Shown: positions 6,150 through 7,052 of the stretch, one piece after another
How positions within the stretch are numbered: the stretch's first letter is position 1
How the letters are laid out: each line of letters begins with the position of its first letter
DNA from: Anaerovibrio sp.
Lineage (GTDB): Bacteria > Bacillota > Negativicutes > Selenomonadales > Selenomonadaceae
Assembly: GCA_016302095.1 (NCBI GenBank)
Contig: JAEDOE010000055.1
Span: forward strand, 1 to 7,052
Direction: 5' to 3'
DNA: 7,052 nucleotides
The notes under the pieces: model-generated
Database searches by the model: none
What the model was told of the DNA's origin: nothing
Seen by the model: the letters and a program-made list of their open reading frames with translations, nothing else
Made by a program: the position numbers and the translations under genes

Positions 6150-6853
6150 GCCAGCCTGTCACCTATCCGCAGCCTGTGCCGACAGCCATTAACCGCAATC
6201 ACTGCCTCATCCTGCTCCACCCCCTCCAGGCATATCCCCGACCATGCCTCGCCTGCCAGCAGGAGCCTGCTTTTGCCACCTGCCAGCACCAGGGCTCCCA
6301 CGCCATCCCCGGCATGGATGATTCCCTGCAGCTGCATGACGTCATCTTTTCCCTGGCTATCCGCTCCGGCTCCTGCCTTGCCAGCCGCCTGACCGGCATT
6401 GGCAGCTGCTTGCACATGACCGGCTACTGCCTGTCCTTTTCCTGGAACAGTTCCTTTATTCACCGGTCCGGCAGGCAGCCTCCCCTGACCTGTCCCCTGC
6501 CCCCTGGCTGTCTTCTGTCCGGCAGCTGCCTGCTGTGCTTTCTGCTGCTCCTCAGAGGGATGCCCTGCCAAAAAAGGATTGCGCAGCTGCTCCCTGTCCA
6601 GTACCCTGCTGCCACCACGAATTGGCAGGGCTGCTGCCCTCTTTTCCTTCCCTTCCCTCTCAATGCTACCAGCAGACAAGGCTACCTGCTCCTGCCCATC
6701 CTCACTGCCTGACAGCACAAAAAGAGCCATGACGGCACAGGCAGCCAGCGTAAAAAACACTGCCGCCCGAAGCCACCATGACTCCCTAAATTTCTGCAAA
6801 AATCTCTCTCCGTACTGCCGGAAACTCTCCCCTGCCAGCTCCCAAAACTCCAT
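6146..6853 (-). CDS. PilP/GspC-like inner-membrane assembly protein with low-complexity linker
   Basis: Predicted bitopic membrane protein of 235 residues. A short cytoplasmic N-terminus (1-26) precedes one transmembrane helix (about 27-48, AVFFTLAACAVMALFVL). Next are a periplasmic segment with LRNPFL (90-95), resembling the R-D/N-P-F motif seen near the start of PilP-type domains, and an Ala/Gly/Gln/Lys-rich linker (about 98-170). A compact C-terminal beta-rich domain ends it (about 173-232: LQGIIHAGDGVGALVLAGG, SRLLLAGE, VIAVNGCRHRLRIGD), similar in layout to GspC homology-region and PilP domains. In those families this domain contacts the secretin N-domains, which fits the adjacent secretin gene. 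The start at 6853 is chosen because GGGGGGAG lies 7 bases upstream; a GTG at 7003 and an ATG at 6901 keep the frame open but lack proper ribosome-binding sites. The assignment rests on architecture and neighbourhood, not on strong sequence signatures. Confidence 0.65.
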   Translation of the reverse strand: MEFWELAGESFRQYGERFLQKFRESWWLRAAVFFTLAACAVMALFVLSGSEDGQEQVALSAGSIEREGKEKRAAALPIRGGSRVLDREQLRNPFLAGHPSEEQQKAQQAAAGQKTARGQGTGQGRLPAGPVNKGTVPGKGQAVAGHVQAAANAGQAAGKAGAGADSQGKDDVMQLQGIIHAGDGVGALVLAGGKSRLLLAGEAWSGICLEGVEQDEAVIAVNGCRHRLRIGDRLA

Positions 6854-6860
6854 CCTGATG

Positions 6861-6868
6861 CTCCCCCC
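6861..6868 (-). promoter_or_regulatory. Ribosome-binding site that fixes the PilP/GspC-like start
   Basis: The minus strand reads GGGGGGAG, then 7 bases, then ATG (6851-6853). This is the strongest ribosome-binding site in the region. It decides for a start 50 codons inside the longest open frame, placing the transmembrane helix near residue 27, as expected for a GspC/PilP-type protein. Confidence 0.7.
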
Positions 6869-6878
6869 TGATTTCTGC

Positions 6879-6918
6879 GCAGGCACCTGCCGAAAGGACA
6901 TCTCCCTGCCATGCCTGC
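6879..6918 (-). repeat. Inverted repeat between the edge reading frame and the PilP/GspC-like gene
   Basis: Perfect 7-base GC-rich arms GCAGGCA and TGCCTGC (6912-6918 and 6879-6885) are separated by 26 bases. They lie just past the stop of the edge reading frame and before the next ribosome-binding site. A smaller hairpin GCAGG-TG-CCTGC overlaps the second arm. There is no T-tract, so it is not an intrinsic terminator; an RNA-stabilising intercistronic hairpin is possible. A chance origin cannot be excluded. Confidence 0.25.
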
Positions 6919-6920
6919 AT

Positions 6921-7052
6921 TCATATAAAATTTTCAAGGAGCATCCCCTTATATCCGCAGAAACCCTCCGCAGATAATCCACTATAGCGCACAGGACACG
7001 CACCGCATCCCGGCTTGAGATAAGTATACTTCATCTTCATCAATAAATCAAG
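6921..7052 (-). CDS. Possible 3' end of an upstream gene (43 codons, unrecognised)
   Basis: One minus-strand frame is open from the window edge to a TGA at 6921-6923; the other two carry stops close to the edge. The visible 43 residues include KPGCGACPVRYSGLSAEG (14-31) and end in LLENFI. I do not recognise a family. A frame this long has roughly a one-in-eight chance of being open by accident, so support is weak. In pilus operons the expected upstream neighbour would be a PilO/PilN or platform gene, but nothing in this fragment confirms that. If it is not coding, positions 6869-7052 are an unassigned upstream region that contains a TATACT -10-like hexamer near the edge. Confidence 0.2.
   Translation of the reverse strand, partial: LDLLMKMKYTYLKPGCGACPVRYSGLSAEGFCGYKGMLLENFI

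Noticed and set aside
6954..6973. TCCGCAG direct repeat as part of an array or attachment site
   Set aside because: There are only two 7-base copies 13 bases apart, with no third copy or mobile-element gene nearby.
6854..7003. N-terminal extension of the PilP/GspC-like protein to a GTG at 7003
   Set aside because: There is no ribosome-binding site there, it would place a 50-residue basic segment before the expected short cytoplasmic tail, and a strong GGGGGGAG precedes the ATG at 6853.

Overview
The window looks like chromosomal DNA from a diderm (outer-membrane-bearing) Firmicute, most likely a Negativicute such as Selenomonas or a relative. That placement is inference from two things seen together. 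One is a Firmicutes-style tetrapyrrole operon with a CobA-HemD fusion and the glutamyl-tRNA (C5) route. The other is a secretin, which needs an outer membrane. All seven convincing genes lie on the minus strand, so the window is transcribed from high to low coordinates.

Region 1 (7052 to 4854) is the end of a type IV pilus / type II secretion-like operon. A possible 3' end of an unidentified gene sits at the window edge. It is followed by a single-pass membrane protein with a small C-terminal beta-rich domain (PilP/GspC-like) and then a short secretin, coupled by an ATGA overlap. The first would link the inner-membrane platform to the outer-membrane channel formed by the second.

Region 2 (4853 to 4062) is a NarL/LuxR-type response regulator with its own extended -10 promoter, an inverted repeat in its leader and a strong intrinsic terminator. 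No sensor kinase is visible.

Region 3 (4063 to 1) is a tetrapyrrole operon. A promoter abutting the terminator drives a precorrin-2 dehydrogenase (SirC type), hemA (glutamyl-tRNA reductase), hemC (hydroxymethylbilane synthase) and a cobA-hemD fusion cut by the window edge. Together these take glutamyl-tRNA toward uroporphyrinogen III (HemA, HemC, HemD, with the ALA-handling enzymes HemL and HemB not in view). They then branch to precorrin-2 (CobA) and sirohydrochlorin (SirC), which feeds siroheme and/or cobalamin.

I see no mobile element, CRISPR array, tRNA or rRNA. No clearly new system is evident. The points most worth a second look are the 77-base overlap of sirC with hemA, the non-canonical residue at the SirC catalytic-Asp position, and the compact secretin with its low-complexity partner.
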